A stretch of DNA of 64,000 nt from Natrinema salinisoli. Its GTDB lineage: Archaea > Halobacteriota > Halobacteria > Halobacteriales > Natrialbaceae. A program made the translations under genes and the position numbers. The stretch covers positions 336,083 to 400,082 of the forward strand of contig NZ_CP084470.1 in NCBI RefSeq assembly GCF_020405205.1, in the 5' to 3' direction. This document shows, one piece after another, positions 10,070 to 19,256 of this stretch. The stretch's first letter is position 1; each line of letters starts with the position of its first letter. The notes beneath the pieces were generated by a model. It saw only the letters and a program-made list of their open reading frames with translations, was not told the origin of the DNA and searched no databases.

Positions 10070-10971
10070 CAGTCGAGCACCTCCAGAAGCTGCTCGTTGT
10101 ATCCATGTGGATCGTCGAAGAACGCCTGTATTTCGAACTCGACCCGATCGTAGTTGTACTGGTAGGTCCCGTCTTCGATCTCCGAACGAATTTCATCGTA
10201 CTCGTCGCGATCGATCTGCCGGAAGTTGAGGATGTCTCCCGGGTTCGGAAGTACCATCGAGTCTTCGAACGCCGACAACTCCTGGTCGATGTCTAACACC
10301 TCGACGGGAGTTCGACCGTAGAGCTGATAGCCGCCGGCCCCGGGGACGGGATAGATCGCGGTGAACGCGCCACCGAATCCGATCGCACGGCTCGGTGTCG
10401 CCGTCCGCGGCTGCTCGTACTTCGGCACCTCGATCTGCTCGTCGTGTGGAACCATCTGGAAACAAAAGGGAAGCCCGGGGACGAAACCGATCATCGTCAC
10501 CATGTGCGGCGCGCCGGAGTGGTGGTCGATGAACGCCTGGACGGAATCGAAGCCGTTGAGTTCTGCGGAGTACTCGAGATCCGTCGCGTCCGGGTCTTGA
10601 TGGCGTTCCCGGAAGTCCATCAGCGTCTCGTGCGTCCACGGATCGTCGTAAAAGACGGGAATATCGAATACCCGTGCCTCCCACTGGTACTCCGAGACGT
10701 CGATCTCCTCCTCGAGCGATTTCAGCTCATCGATCAGTTCGTCCGGGTGAAGCACGTTCGGATCGAACTGGATCAGGTAGGAGGCGTTCGACGGTGCAAC
10801 CTCAATGAGTCCCTCGAGACTGTTCTGACGAATCTCCTGTGTGATCGCCTGTGCTTTGAAGTTCGCGTCGAAACTCATCTCTTCGGCGAGTTCGACGAAC
10901 ACCCAGTCGTCCCCCCCGTACTCATATCGTGGAGACGGGAGGTCCTGTCTGGTTATCGTTTTCTCACTCAT
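10069..10971 (-). CDS. pxpB: 5-oxoprolinase subunit B (KipI family)
   Basis: A KipI/PxpB (allophanate hydrolase subunit 1) family protein. The family region HMVTMIGFVPGLPFCFQM with downstream RTATPSRAIGFGGAFTAIYPVPGAGGYQLYGRTP is clear. I start it at the ATG at 10971 (MSEKTITRQDL), which gives 300 residues; an open frame extends 47 codons upstream but that part (VRLRSSVFYRTYSPFYL) is unlike the family. The N-terminal 70 residues are longer than in bacterial PxpB. It is the first gene of the minus-strand transcript pxpB-pxpC-accC. A TATA-like TATCTATA lies about 25-30 bp ahead of the chosen start. Confidence 0.9.
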   Translation of the reverse strand: MSEKTITRQDLPSPRYEYGGDDWVFVELAEEMSFDANFKAQAITQEIRQNSLEGLIEVAPSNASYLIQFDPNVLHPDELIDELKSLEEEIDVSEYQWEARVFDIPVFYDDPWTHETLMDFRERHQDPDATDLEYSAELNGFDSVQAFIDHHSGAPHMVTMIGFVPGLPFCFQMVPHDEQIEVPKYEQPRTATPSRAIGFGGAFTAIYPVPGAGGYQLYGRTPVEVLDIDQELSAFEDSMVLPNPGDILNFRQIDRDEYDEIRSEIEDGTYQYNYDRVEFEIQAFFDDPHGYNEQLLEVLD

Positions 10972-11156
10972 CCTACTGAATGAGAGAACGGTTATCGCTG
11001 TATAGATACCGACTAGATAGAACGGTGAATATGTGCGATAAAACACACTACTTCGTAAACGTACCTGTCCGTACGGGTTTACACTCGTGTAGCCAAGGTG
11101 TGGCTTTGTCAAGTACTAAATATCTGGGGAGCCTCTTTAAGCGTAAGATTCCATAA

Positions 11157-11402
11157 ATGACGACAGAACATATCGAATCGCCGATGCCCGGCGTCTTCTA
11201 CGCGCGACCGGATCCGGACGAAGCAACGTTCGTTGACGAAGGTGACGAGGTCGCTGAGGGAGACGTCGTCGGATTGGTCGGTGTCATGAAGAACTTCCAC
11301 GATATCACGGCCCCTGCGGACGGAACGATCACCGAGATCATCGCGGAAAACGAAGAAGAAGTCGACGCTGGTGACGAACTCCTGGTTCTCGAGACCAACT
11401 GA
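11157..11402 (+). CDS. accB: Biotin carboxyl carrier protein (stand-alone biotinyl domain)
   Basis: An 81-residue biotinyl domain with no N-terminal extension. The lysine for biotin attachment lies in GVMKNFHDI, replacing the more usual AMKM, and the two flanking glycine/proline turns (ESPMPGVFY and APADGTITEI) are present. It would carry carboxybiotin made by the biotin carboxylase encoded at 7731-9086. It is divergent from pxpB, with about 185 bp between the two starts, so the two transcripts may share a control region. The MKN in place of MKM at the biotin site is unusual but common in this clade of carriers. Confidence 0.88.
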   Translation: MTTEHIESPMPGVFYARPDPDEATFVDEGDEVAEGDVVGLVGVMKNFHDITAPADGTITEIIAENEEEVDAGDELLVLETN

Positions 11403-11609
11403 CGCCGTTTCGATCATCGACCGAGTTCGAGCACTGTTGACGTCTTGTGTCGTCCATTGGATGTCGATGCGTGCCCTGTCGGCTCCGCAAAGCCCCTCCT
11501 TGAGCGTGTCCACGCGGATTACTGCAGAGAACCGGTTCGATCTCTCGTTCCTGTACGGTGTTTGTCGTCGTTCGACCCGACCGGTGCCGACGCTACGCTC
11601 GGCGATCCC

Positions 11610-12005
11610 TCATCCGGCGGTCTCGAGCTTCTGGCCGAGCGCAACGGCCATCGCTTCGTCGTACCAGTCGGTCACGATCTGGCAGCCTACCGGGTCACCG
11701 TTCCCATCTTCGCCCGCCATGACCGGGACCGAGAGTGCGGGGTTGCCAGTAAGGTTGAACGGGCCAGTGTTGGCGATGGTCCGCAGTAGATCGGCGTCTT
11801 CAGTCACCTCTCCGTAGTCGGGTGCAGTCATCGGGGTGGTCGGAAGCAAGAGTGCGTCGTAGGTCCCGAGGCGATCGTTGACGACCGCCTCGAACTCCTG
11901 GCGAACGTTCTGTGCAGCGACGTAGCCCGCACCGTCGTCTACCGCCGTCAACGCCCGCCCGATGACGAGACGAGCACGGACGTTCTCGCCGAGTTCGTCG
12001 ACGTC
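11610..12005 (-). pseudogene. Amidase, C-terminal fragment
   Basis: The last ~130 residues of an amidase-signature enzyme are recognisable: YDALLLPTTPMTAPDYGE, then NTGPFNLTGNPALSVPV, then VGCQIVTDWYDEAMAVALGQ. The catalytic Lys-Ser-Ser region is missing, because the homology stops near 12005 where an unrelated HTH sequence begins. The open frame continues to 12182 but that stretch does not look like an amidase. Amidase genes often sit beside pxpABC clusters, so this was probably a working member of the cluster that lost its 5' part in a deletion or rearrangement. Confidence 0.8.
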
Positions 12006-12020
12006 CACGAGGTGAGCGGA

Positions 12021-12239
12021 ATGGCAGCCACGCCCGAGGTCACCGAAGCGACGCTCACTGCACGTCAGCGCGAGGCCGTCGACGCAGCGCTGTCGCTCGG
12101 CTATTACAGTATCCCTCGCGACGCGAGCTACGAGGACGTCGCCGAAGCGATAGACTATGCATCGAGTACCGTTGCCGAACACCTGCGGAAGGCAGAGGGA
12201 AAACTCGTCCGGTCCGCGTTTGGCGGCTACAGCCGGTAA
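12021..12239 (+). CDS. HTH-10 DNA-binding domain, probable remnant of a Bat-like regulator
   Basis: About 72 residues that contain only the HTH-10 domain: LTARQREAVDAALSLGYYSIPR, then a helix-turn-helix VAEAIDYASSTVAEHLRKAE. Related regulators, such as the one at 115-780, carry an N-terminal sensory part of 130 residues or more, which is absent here. The sequence abuts the broken end of the amidase, so it most likely is the 3' end of a truncated regulator joined at a deletion point. It has a possible ATG (or GTG at 12012), so expression as a small repressor cannot be excluded. Its stop codon touches the end of the methyltransferase gene on the other strand. Confidence 0.55.
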   Translation: MAATPEVTEATLTARQREAVDAALSLGYYSIPRDASYEDVAEAIDYASSTVAEHLRKAEGKLVRSAFGGYSR

Positions 12240-12947
12240 CTACCGAGTACTGGGTAGATGAGCGCGGACAGCATCAACCAGCGACTCCTGTGACGGCCGG
12301 GCCTCGATGAGCGTGATGATCCCCAAGAAGTGGGTACTGGCTGCACGAACTGGCAATCCGACGCTCAACACGAGCTCCAACGGCTCCTGATTCCATCGAC
12401 AGCCAGCCGAGGCGTACTGTGCATCCGCAGACCAATCCTGAAACCGCGCCACCGGCCCGACGTCACTCCGTCCGTGCTCGAACAGTAAGATCTGCCCACC
12501 AGGTTTACACACTCGATCCATCTCCTCGAGTGCTGCCACCGGATCCGGAAACGTGCAGGTGGACAGCGACGAAATCACGGTATCAAAACTGTCGTCGGGG
12601 AATTCGAGCGCTTGTGCGTTCATCTCCTCGACCGTTCCATCGACCTCGAGGTCCTCGATCCGGTCTCGCGCCTTCGCCAACATCTCCGGACTGATATCGA
12701 TCCCGACGAGGTCGACGGTGGAGGATAGATACGGGAAATTCGTCCCGGTCCCGCAGGCAACATCGAGCACTCGTCCCTCGACATCACCGAACAGCCGCTG
12801 TCGATAGCGGCCAGTTAGACGGCGTTCGAGCCAGTCAAATCGGTCGATCCAGGAAGCACACTCCGCGTACGACTCTCGGATCTCTTCAACTGACATCGGT
12901 CGCCGTCCAGCCGGATCACGGACGGCATCGATATTGTGTGAACCCAT
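12240..12947 (-). CDS. Class I SAM-dependent methyltransferase
   Basis: A soluble 235-residue methyltransferase. Motif I is VLDVACGTGTNFPYL, the acidic ribose-binding residue is in LVGIDISPEML, and motif post-I/II regions follow (FDTVISSLSTCTFPDPVAALEEM, then CKPGGQILLFEHG). This matches the UbiE/methyltransferase-11 type. I chose the ATG at 12947 (MGSHNIDAVRD); an upstream extension of 31 codons is open but basic and unlike the family. The substrate is unknown. It converges with the HTH fragment and diverges from the ABC exporter genes. Confidence 0.85.
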   Translation of the reverse strand: MGSHNIDAVRDPAGRRPMSVEEIRESYAECASWIDRFDWLERRLTGRYRQRLFGDVEGRVLDVACGTGTNFPYLSSTVDLVGIDISPEMLAKARDRIEDLEVDGTVEEMNAQALEFPDDSFDTVISSLSTCTFPDPVAALEEMDRVCKPGGQILLFEHGRSDVGPVARFQDWSADAQYASAGCRWNQEPLELVLSVGLPVRAASTHFLGIITLIEARPSQESLVDAVRAHLPSTR

Positions 12948-13185
12948 AGCATGGACGTCAACGTCGAGGCTAATAGCCTTCCTTCTCGTATGTGAATTGA
13001 TTTTTCGAATCCGAAATCGTTCGCATGCGATTGGCCCCATTACTTGCGTCCCGACGATACGCGGATCTCGGAATCACAATCTGTTCCGTTTTACTCTCGT
13101 ATACAGGGATCGTGGCTGCTATAGTAGCCACTGAAAATTAACCATAGTGGCAGGGTCGCATTTTTGTAGCTAGCACACTCAAATC

Positions 13186-14322
13186 ATGACTGTGACCGTG
13201 CGAGAGAACAGTAGGTCAACAGGTGATGAAGTTGCTGGTGGCCCGTTGAATAATCAACCAAGAGAAGAATATACCAGCCGCTTCCCCGTAGCAGAGCTGG
13301 CCACCTCTAACGGAACGGAAACCGTTGATAATGACACGACCAGTGTCAATACTTCGACTGTGGATAGTCTCGGTACAGCCGTTTCAGTTACCGGTCTGAG
13401 TAAGCGATTCGGTGAAGGACAAGAGGCGATCACCGCTGTAAACGATGTCTCCTTCGACATCGAAACCGGGTCCATAGTGGGATTGTTAGGGCCAAACGGG
13501 GCTGGGAAGACGACGCTCATCAAGTCGATCCTCGGGATGGTTCTGCCGGAATCGGGGACCGTTCGGATCCAGGGAATCGACCTCTACGATCGGCCACGTG
13601 AAGCGTACGCGTCCGTCGATGCGATGCTAGAGGGAGCACGGAACGATTACTGGCGATTGACCGTCCGAGAGAACCTCCGGTATTTCGCCACAATCAGTGG
13701 TGTCGATCCGGATTCAGTTAGTGACCGCCACGAACGACTCCTCACGCAATTGGGACTCGCAGAGAAAGCAGACGTTCCCGTCCGCGAATTATCTCGCGGG
13801 ATGAAACAGAAAGTATCGCTGGCGAGCGTCCTCGCTGGGGGAGCAGAGGTCGTCTTTCTCGACGAGCCGACTCTGGGATTGGATATCGAGAGCTCACGAA
13901 CGCTCCAACGAGAGTTACGGCGTCTCGTCGAGGAAGAAGACCTGACCGTCATCCTCAGCAGTCACGATATGGACGTCGTCGAAACGGTGTGTGACCGCGT
14001 TCTCATCATGTCCGATGGAGAGATTATCGCAGACGATACTGTAGACGCGCTTCTCCACCGGTCTGATCGACACTGTATTCGTATCACGAGTCGCGATTTC
14101 GACGACACCATCGTTTCGACTCTCCAAAGTCGGTTCGACACGGTTCGCGTCGAGTCAGGCAACTACGGCACCCAAATCGAGGTAACGACGGACAGTGACG
14201 GACTCTACGATTTGCTCGAGCGGCTTCGTAGCGAGGAGGTAACGCTCGAGCGCGTACAAACGGTCGAGCCGGACCTCGAGGACGTGTTCGTCGATCTGAC
14301 GTCCGAACGGAGGGATCGATGA
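13186..14322 (+). CDS. ABC-2 type transporter, ATP-binding protein
   Basis: A 378-residue nucleotide-binding subunit. Walker A is GPNGAGKTT at 102-110, the signature is LSRGMKQKVSLASVLAGG, and Walker B is VVFLDEPTLGLD followed by a switch histidine (SSHDMD). The first 65 residues are an unusual hydrophilic leader ahead of the ABC domain, and about 75 residues follow it, as in drug or polysaccharide exporters of the CcmA/DrrA type. The gene overlaps the permease by 4 bp (ATGA), so the two form one exporter. The cargo is unknown. Confidence 0.9.
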   Translation: MTVTVRENSRSTGDEVAGGPLNNQPREEYTSRFPVAELATSNGTETVDNDTTSVNTSTVDSLGTAVSVTGLSKRFGEGQEAITAVNDVSFDIETGSIVGLLGPNGAGKTTLIKSILGMVLPESGTVRIQGIDLYDRPREAYASVDAMLEGARNDYWRLTVRENLRYFATISGVDPDSVSDRHERLLTQLGLAEKADVPVRELSRGMKQKVSLASVLAGGAEVVFLDEPTLGLDIESSRTLQRELRRLVEEEDLTVILSSHDMDVVETVCDRVLIMSDGEIIADDTVDALLHRSDRHCIRITSRDFDDTIVSTLQSRFDTVRVESGNYGTQIEVTTDSDGLYDLLERLRSEEVTLERVQTVEPDLEDVFVDLTSERRDR

Positions 14323-15131
14323 GTTCGCACCAGCAGGAGACAGACGCCACACCGCGGAAAGCCGGATATTATCACCTCGCACGAGCCGTTCTCTACCGCG
14401 AGTATCTGATCTTCGTTCGGTATCCCGCCAACGCCATCGGTGGTATCATCATCTCACTGTTCTTTTTCGGCGTGCTCTTCTACGGCGGGCGGATGATCGC
14501 CGGGCAAGCGCTCACCGATTCGATCGAGGGGATCATCGTCGGCTACTTCCTGTGGACGCTGTCGGTGGGTGCGTACTCCTCCATCTCGAACGATATCGGG
14601 AGCGAAGTGCAGTGGGGGACCCTCGAGCGCCACGTGATGTCGCCGTTCGGGTTCGCTCCTGTCGCGCTGTTGAAAGGCGTTGCAAAGATCGTCCGAACGT
14701 TCATCACGTCGACGATAATTCTGGCAGTGATGATCGTGCTCACCGGCACGACGCTCGAGTTGCATCTCTTCACGATCGTCGTCATCGCGACGCTCAGCAT
14801 CGTTTCGGTCCTCGGACTCGGGCTCGCAGCTGGTGGCGTTACCGTGCTCTACAAGCAGATCGGTAACTGGCTAAACCTCCTTCAGTTCGGGTTCATCGTG
14901 CTTATTTCTGCACCTGCGTTCGACCTCGGGTGGATGAAATTACTGCCACTCGCACACGGGAGTGCACTCCTCCAACGTGCAATGATCGACGGGCTCCGAC
15001 TGTGGGAATTCGAACCCGCTGAGATAGCGCTTCTGTTCGGAACTGCCGCTGGCTACTTCGTGTTGGGGTATACCGTCTTTCAGTATGCGACCCGCCGGGC
15101 GAGACGGCTCGGCGTTCTCGGTGACTACTAA
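14319..15131 (+). CDS. ABC-2 type transporter, permease
   Basis: A 270-residue membrane protein with six predicted segments, beginning after a cytoplasmic N-terminus (LARAVLYREYLIFVRYPANAI). The middle part (SISNDIGSEVQWGTLERHVMSPFG) is typical of ABC-2 exporters, where this cytoplasmic loop contacts the ATPase. It starts inside the stop codon of the ATP-binding gene, so the stoichiometry is likely set by translational coupling. It ends about 70 bp before a decayed exchanger gene. Confidence 0.88.
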   Translation: MSSHQQETDATPRKAGYYHLARAVLYREYLIFVRYPANAIGGIIISLFFFGVLFYGGRMIAGQALTDSIEGIIVGYFLWTLSVGAYSSISNDIGSEVQWGTLERHVMSPFGFAPVALLKGVAKIVRTFITSTIILAVMIVLTGTTLELHLFTIVVIATLSIVSVLGLGLAAGGVTVLYKQIGNWLNLLQFGFIVLISAPAFDLGWMKLLPLAHGSALLQRAMIDGLRLWEFEPAEIALLFGTAAGYFVLGYTVFQYATRRARRLGVLGDY

Positions 15132-15197
15132 CAGATATGTCAGATTCGCGCTAGTTTCACCCTCAGGATTTGGACCGAGCGCAGATCCCTGGCGGAC

Positions 15198-15522
15198 TCG
15201 TCGTATCGGTCGCCGTCTCGCTTTCAGCCACTCCCGCCTTCGCAAAAGAGGAGGGGGAGAGGCAGAAGGGAAAGGAGGAATTGAGGGATTCGTCGAAGGA
15301 CAGGGGTTAATCGGTGCGGCACTCGTCCTTATTGGTGGCGGCATTCTATTGACATTCTGCGCTAAGAAATCGGTCAGTTGTTTCCCAAGAACGGCGTTCG
15401 GCTTGAAAATATCGCTGTTCGCACTCGCGATTATTTTGTCCGGGGTCGAATTCGACGACACGATCCCTGCACTCGGGAGACATTGGGGACTGGGAGTCGC
15501 GTTCTTTTCTTCGGAGTTGTGA
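15198..15522 (+). pseudogene. CaCA-family cation exchanger, frameshifted N-terminal fragment
   Basis: This stretch matches the N-terminus of the intact exchanger at 44455-45648. In one frame it encodes a signal-peptide-like VAVSLSATPAFA; in another it continues with GGIEGFVEGQGLIGAALVLIGGG and KISLFALAIILSGVEFDDTI, which align with GGIEGAIEGFIEAQGTVGAV and KMSLFALAIIFTGFEFDDTI of the intact copy. A frameshift separates the two parts, and the frame ends after about one fifth of the full protein. The rest of the gene is missing. Confidence 0.8.
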
Positions 15523-15849
15523 CCTCCGTGCCCGCTATGACCGGCAGAATTCTCTCACTGCTATTGTTGTGTACCGCACTTTTCTCGGCAAACACGTCGA
15601 AACGAGTACCGCGCGAAAACTGTTGGTCAGAGGTGCATTATGTTACAATATACGGTTACATTTCTTTGATATAGGTATTCTAATCACAGAATCCGATTTT
15701 GGGCCACAGTTTACGACCGGTTATAAAGGTTTGTGGGGAACTATAATGTATTACAACATACAAGCCATATGGGAAGCACATGAGTTGCCAAAATGGAGAC
15801 GATCAGGTGCAGCGGTCTCGACCATCGGGATTCCCGGGGGAAGCTACCG

Positions 15850-16887
15850 ATGAGGCACAGTAGACGACAGCTGCTCGCCACGCTTGGGGCCGGAACGCTC
15901 GCAGGGTGCATAGGAGGAAGCGATAGCGAAGCGGAAGCGACGGAGGCATCGCTACTTCTCAATTGGAAACCCAATGGTCTCCACGTTCCGTACTATACCG
16001 CTATCGAACGGGGATTTTTCGAAGAGGAAGGAGTGGAACTGACCGAGATCGAACCTGGAGAGGGATCCGATTTTTCGGCGACTCAGGCCGGGTTGGGAAA
16101 TACCGAATTCGCGATTACGAGCGCCGATCAGATCCTGAACGCGAACGCGAAAGACCTCGACGTTGTCGCGGTCGGTGTTATCATGCAGCGTGGGCCAGTT
16201 CAAGTGTTCACCGCCCGTGACAATTTCGGAACGGAACTCACGGAAAGCGAGCAGTTGGCTGGTGTCACACTCGGGAGCGGTCCCGGGATGGTTCGGCAGA
16301 TGACGGAAGCGTATCTCGAACACGAGGGGATCCTCGATGACGTTGAATACGTCGACAGTGGGTTCGATACGGTTCAGCAGTTGCTCTCCGGAGAAATCGA
16401 CGCAGCCAGCGGCGTGTTCAGCGACGTCGTCGACGCTCGCCACCAGGGGTACGAGATCGATACGCTCTCGGTCAACGACGCGATCCCGGCCTACGGTCAC
16501 GTTATCGCGACGTCGCGATCGTTCGCCGACTCGAATCCCGACACAGTTCGATCGTTCCTTCGGGCGGCTGCTCACGGGGCAGTCTGGGCGAACAATAACC
16601 CCGACGACGCGACCGGACTGCTCCTCGATGCCGTCCCGGAACTCGAGGACACACGCACGAATCAACGCGACAAGTGGAACGAACTCCGGACGGAGTTTAT
16701 GCTGTCGGAAGCGATTCGAGAACACGGCTGGGGATGGAACGAGTCGGCCGTCTGGGAGTCGCTTCGAACCACGCTAGCGAACGGCGATTACCCCGGTGGA
16801 GAGGTGGACTCAGAGGAGGTCTGGACGAACGACTATCTCGATACGGACGACGAATACATCGGGGAATACGGTGAGCTGATCGAATAG
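15850..16887 (+). CDS. ABC transporter substrate-binding lipoprotein, NMT1/THI5 family
   Basis: A 345-residue extracellular binding protein. The start at 15850 gives a Tat-type lipoprotein signal: RR near the N-terminus (MRHSRRQLLATLG) and a lipobox LAGC, so it is anchored outside the membrane. An open extension of 19 codons upstream would bury this signal. The family motif LNWKPNGLHVPYYTAIERGFF opens the mature domain, as in binding proteins for hydroxymethylpyrimidine, sulfonates or nitriles. It lies 5 bp upstream of the permease at 16893. The ATPase it needs is encoded on the opposite strand at 18504-19256. Confidence 0.9.
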   Translation: MRHSRRQLLATLGAGTLAGCIGGSDSEAEATEASLLLNWKPNGLHVPYYTAIERGFFEEEGVELTEIEPGEGSDFSATQAGLGNTEFAITSADQILNANAKDLDVVAVGVIMQRGPVQVFTARDNFGTELTESEQLAGVTLGSGPGMVRQMTEAYLEHEGILDDVEYVDSGFDTVQQLLSGEIDAASGVFSDVVDARHQGYEIDTLSVNDAIPAYGHVIATSRSFADSNPDTVRSFLRAAAHGAVWANNNPDDATGLLLDAVPELEDTRTNQRDKWNELRTEFMLSEAIREHGWGWNESAVWESLRTTLANGDYPGGEVDSEEVWTNDYLDTDDEYIGEYGELIE

Positions 16888-16892
16888 ACGGA

Positions 16893-17735
16893 ATGAGCGA
16901 CGACAACTCGAAAACGGTGTCAGATCGACCGACGAGGAGGAACCCGAAGTCGTCACGGGCGGTCCGACAGCGCCTTCGCAGCCAGTTCGACGGCGATTTT
17001 CGCGGACCTGCACTCGGGACGATACTATGCGTGCTCACCGTTGGATGCTGGCATATAGCCGTCGTCCTCGCTAACCTCCCGACCGTCGTACTTCCCTCTC
17101 CGGTGGAAGTGGGTGTCGCACTCGTCGACCTTCGCTGGATACTCGCCGGCGATGCTGCAGTAACAGCGCTGACAGCCGGACTCGGATTGGCTGCGGGGCT
17201 CGTCATCGGCACGATGCTGGCGTTTTTCATGGCCGTCTCTCGGTCCGCTGCAGCGGTTGTCCTCCCGTACGTAGTCGCGCTCCGTATCGCGCCGGTCATC
17301 GCTATCGCTCCGCTCCTGTTCCTCTGGTTCGGCCGCGGAATACCGGGAAAAGTCCTCCTCGTCACGACCTTGACCGTCTTTCCGATAACCATCGCGTCGC
17401 TCGACGGACTGCGATCGACCCCCGAATCGTATCTCACGCTACTCCGGTCCGTCGGCGCGTCGACGTCGACGATCTTCGTCCACGTTCGACTGCCGGCGGC
17501 TGCCCCGAGCGTATTTGCCGGAGTGAAAAACGCAGCGACTCTCGCAGTCATCGGCGCGGTCGTTGCCGAGTTCGTGACGCTCGACGCCGGCATCGGGTAT
17601 CGCGTGTTCGAAACATCCAGCGCACTCCAGACAGCCGAGTCGTACGCTGCACTCGCCGTCCTCTCCGGGCTCGGGCTCCTCTTTTACGGTATCCCATCAC
17701 TCCTCGAACGGGTGGCCAGAACGAGATTCGAATGA
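16893..17735 (+). CDS. ABC transporter permease, SsuC/TauC type
   Basis: A 280-residue inner-membrane subunit with about six hydrophobic segments. The loop that contacts the ATPase is visible (SVGASTSTIFVHVRLPAAAPSVFAGVK, an EAA-like region ending in a G with P spacing). It is co-transcribed with the lipoprotein, and its stop codon is only one base from that of the other permease on the minus strand, so the two operons meet tail to tail. Its N-terminal 50 residues are basic and cytoplasmic. Confidence 0.9.
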   Translation: MSDDNSKTVSDRPTRRNPKSSRAVRQRLRSQFDGDFRGPALGTILCVLTVGCWHIAVVLANLPTVVLPSPVEVGVALVDLRWILAGDAAVTALTAGLGLAAGLVIGTMLAFFMAVSRSAAAVVLPYVVALRIAPVIAIAPLLFLWFGRGIPGKVLLVTTLTVFPITIASLDGLRSTPESYLTLLRSVGASTSTIFVHVRLPAAAPSVFAGVKNAATLAVIGAVVAEFVTLDAGIGYRVFETSSALQTAESYAALAVLSGLGLLFYGIPSLLERVARTRFE

Positions 17736-17736
17736 G

Positions 17737-18507
17737 TCAGGAAAGCGGCACTCGGCGTTGAACCATCCGCTGGCAGATGCCGACCAGACCGTACAACGCG
17801 ACGCCGATGAACACGAGGACGACGAGTGCGGCAATGATAATATCCGTTCGAAGGTTTTCGGAACCCAGAAGGATGAGGTAGCCGAGACCGCTGCTCGCGA
17901 CGACCCACTCGGCCACGATCGTACCGACGACAGCGAGCGTGACCGATTGTTTCAACCCGGCGAACACGTCCGGAATCGCATACGGCAACCTGAGATGAAC
18001 GAACGTGTCCACCTTGCTCGCGTCGACCGAGCGGAGTAATTCGACGTGCCGTTCCGGCGTCCGTGAGAGTCCGGCGACAGTATTCAATACCAGCGGAAAG
18101 AACGTGATGAGCGCGATGAACAGGATCGCGGTCATCAACCCCGTCCCGAGGTAAATCAACAAGAGGGGAGCGACCGCTATCTTCGGGAGCACCCGGACGG
18201 TAACCAGATACGGATAGAGTGCCGTTCGGAGTACCGGGACCGTACCCAGGAGAATACCGAGTCCGAATCCGATGGCGATACCGATAGCACCGCCGTATAC
18301 GACTTTTTCGAGCGTCGCGACGACGTTCCGAAAATACAACATCGGGCTGCCGAACAGTTGCGCGAGTACTGCCCCCGGAGACGGCAACAGAAACGATGGG
18401 ATAGCCAGTAGTGTGGTTCCGAGCCACCACAGTGAAACGCCGACGAGCAACGCCACGAACGGGAGCACGATTTCGCTCCGCCGTACATCGATCGAGTTCC
18501 CTCTCAT
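17737..18507 (-). CDS. ABC transporter permease, SsuC/TauC type (second)
   Basis: About 256 residues from the ATG at 18507 (MRGNSIDVRRSE), whose ATGA overlaps the stop of the ATPase gene. It has six hydrophobic segments and the cytoplasmic loop SVDASKVDTFVHLRLPYAIPDVFAGLK. It is related to the permease at 16893 in fold and loop but clearly diverged. Because a single ATPase lies with two permeases, the pair may assemble as a heterodimer, or two separate transporters may share the ATPase. Confidence 0.9.
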   Translation of the reverse strand: MRGNSIDVRRSEIVLPFVALLVGVSLWWLGTTLLAIPSFLLPSPGAVLAQLFGSPMLYFRNVVATLEKVVYGGAIGIAIGFGLGILLGTVPVLRTALYPYLVTVRVLPKIAVAPLLLIYLGTGLMTAILFIALITFFPLVLNTVAGLSRTPERHVELLRSVDASKVDTFVHLRLPYAIPDVFAGLKQSVTLAVVGTIVAEWVVASSGLGYLILLGSENLRTDIIIAALVVLVFIGVALYGLVGICQRMVQRRVPLS

Positions 18508-19256
18508 CGTCTGTTTTCGACGCCGTCGTACAGCTCCCGTCTGATATCCGCGACCTGTTTCTGGTATTCGACGCTTCCGAGCAGCTCCGTATCCCGCCGG
18601 TCCGAAAAGTCGATCTCGAGCGTCGCTTTGATCCGTCCCGGCGTGTCCGTGACGACGACGCATCGGTCACCCAGAAACGCCGCTTCTGGAACGCTATGGG
18701 TGACGAACAATGTCGTCTTCTGTTCTCGTTCGTGAAGCCGACGGAGTTCGACGCCGAGTTGGTCTCGCGTGATCTCGTCGAGCGCGCCGAACGGTTCGTC
18801 CAGAAGCAAGACGTCAGCATCGAGATGTAGGGCCCTGACGATAGCGACCCGCTGTTTCATCCCGCCGGAGAGCTCTCGCGGATACGCATCGATGAACCCG
18901 TCGAGTCCGACCGATTCCAACAGTGAGCGTGCCTGCGTCTCGTTCGGGGGTTTTCCCGCCATTCGGCGAAGGAACTGAACGTTCTCGAGTGCCGTCTTCC
19001 ACGGGAGAAGTGTGTGATCCTGAAAGACGAACCCGATATCACCGGCATCGCGACGGACCGCTGGTGCGTTGCCGTCTATCGTGACGGTTCCGTCGGTCGG
19101 GGACTCCAGTCCGCCGATCACGCGCAGGAGCGTCGTTTTCCCACAACCAGACGGTCCGACGATAGTGACGAACTCGCTCGGCTGGATCTTCAGATCGATA
19201 TCGGCGATCGCAGTGACAGTCTCGAAGGCGACGGTTGCGTCGTCGATAGCTATCAT
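18504..19256 (-). CDS. ABC transporter ATP-binding protein, SsuB/TauB type
   Basis: About 250 residues. Walker A is GPSGCGKTT, the Q-loop is FVFQDHTLLPWKTALENV, the signature LSGGMKQRVAIVRAL and Walker B LLLDEPFGALD are intact, followed by FVTHSVPEA. The start at 19256 overlaps the stop of the upstream winged-helix/binding-domain gene by 4 bp, and its own stop overlaps the permease, so all three are translationally coupled. This is the only ATPase for the NMT1-type system in the window. Confidence 0.92.
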   Translation of the reverse strand: MIAIDDATVAFETVTAIADIDLKIQPSEFVTIVGPSGCGKTTLLRVIGGLESPTDGTVTIDGNAPAVRRDAGDIGFVFQDHTLLPWKTALENVQFLRRMAGKPPNETQARSLLESVGLDGFIDAYPRELSGGMKQRVAIVRALHLDADVLLLDEPFGALDEITRDQLGVELRRLHEREQKTTLFVTHSVPEAAFLGDRCVVVTDTPGRIKATLEIDFSDRRDTELLGSVEYQKQVADIRRELYDGVENRR

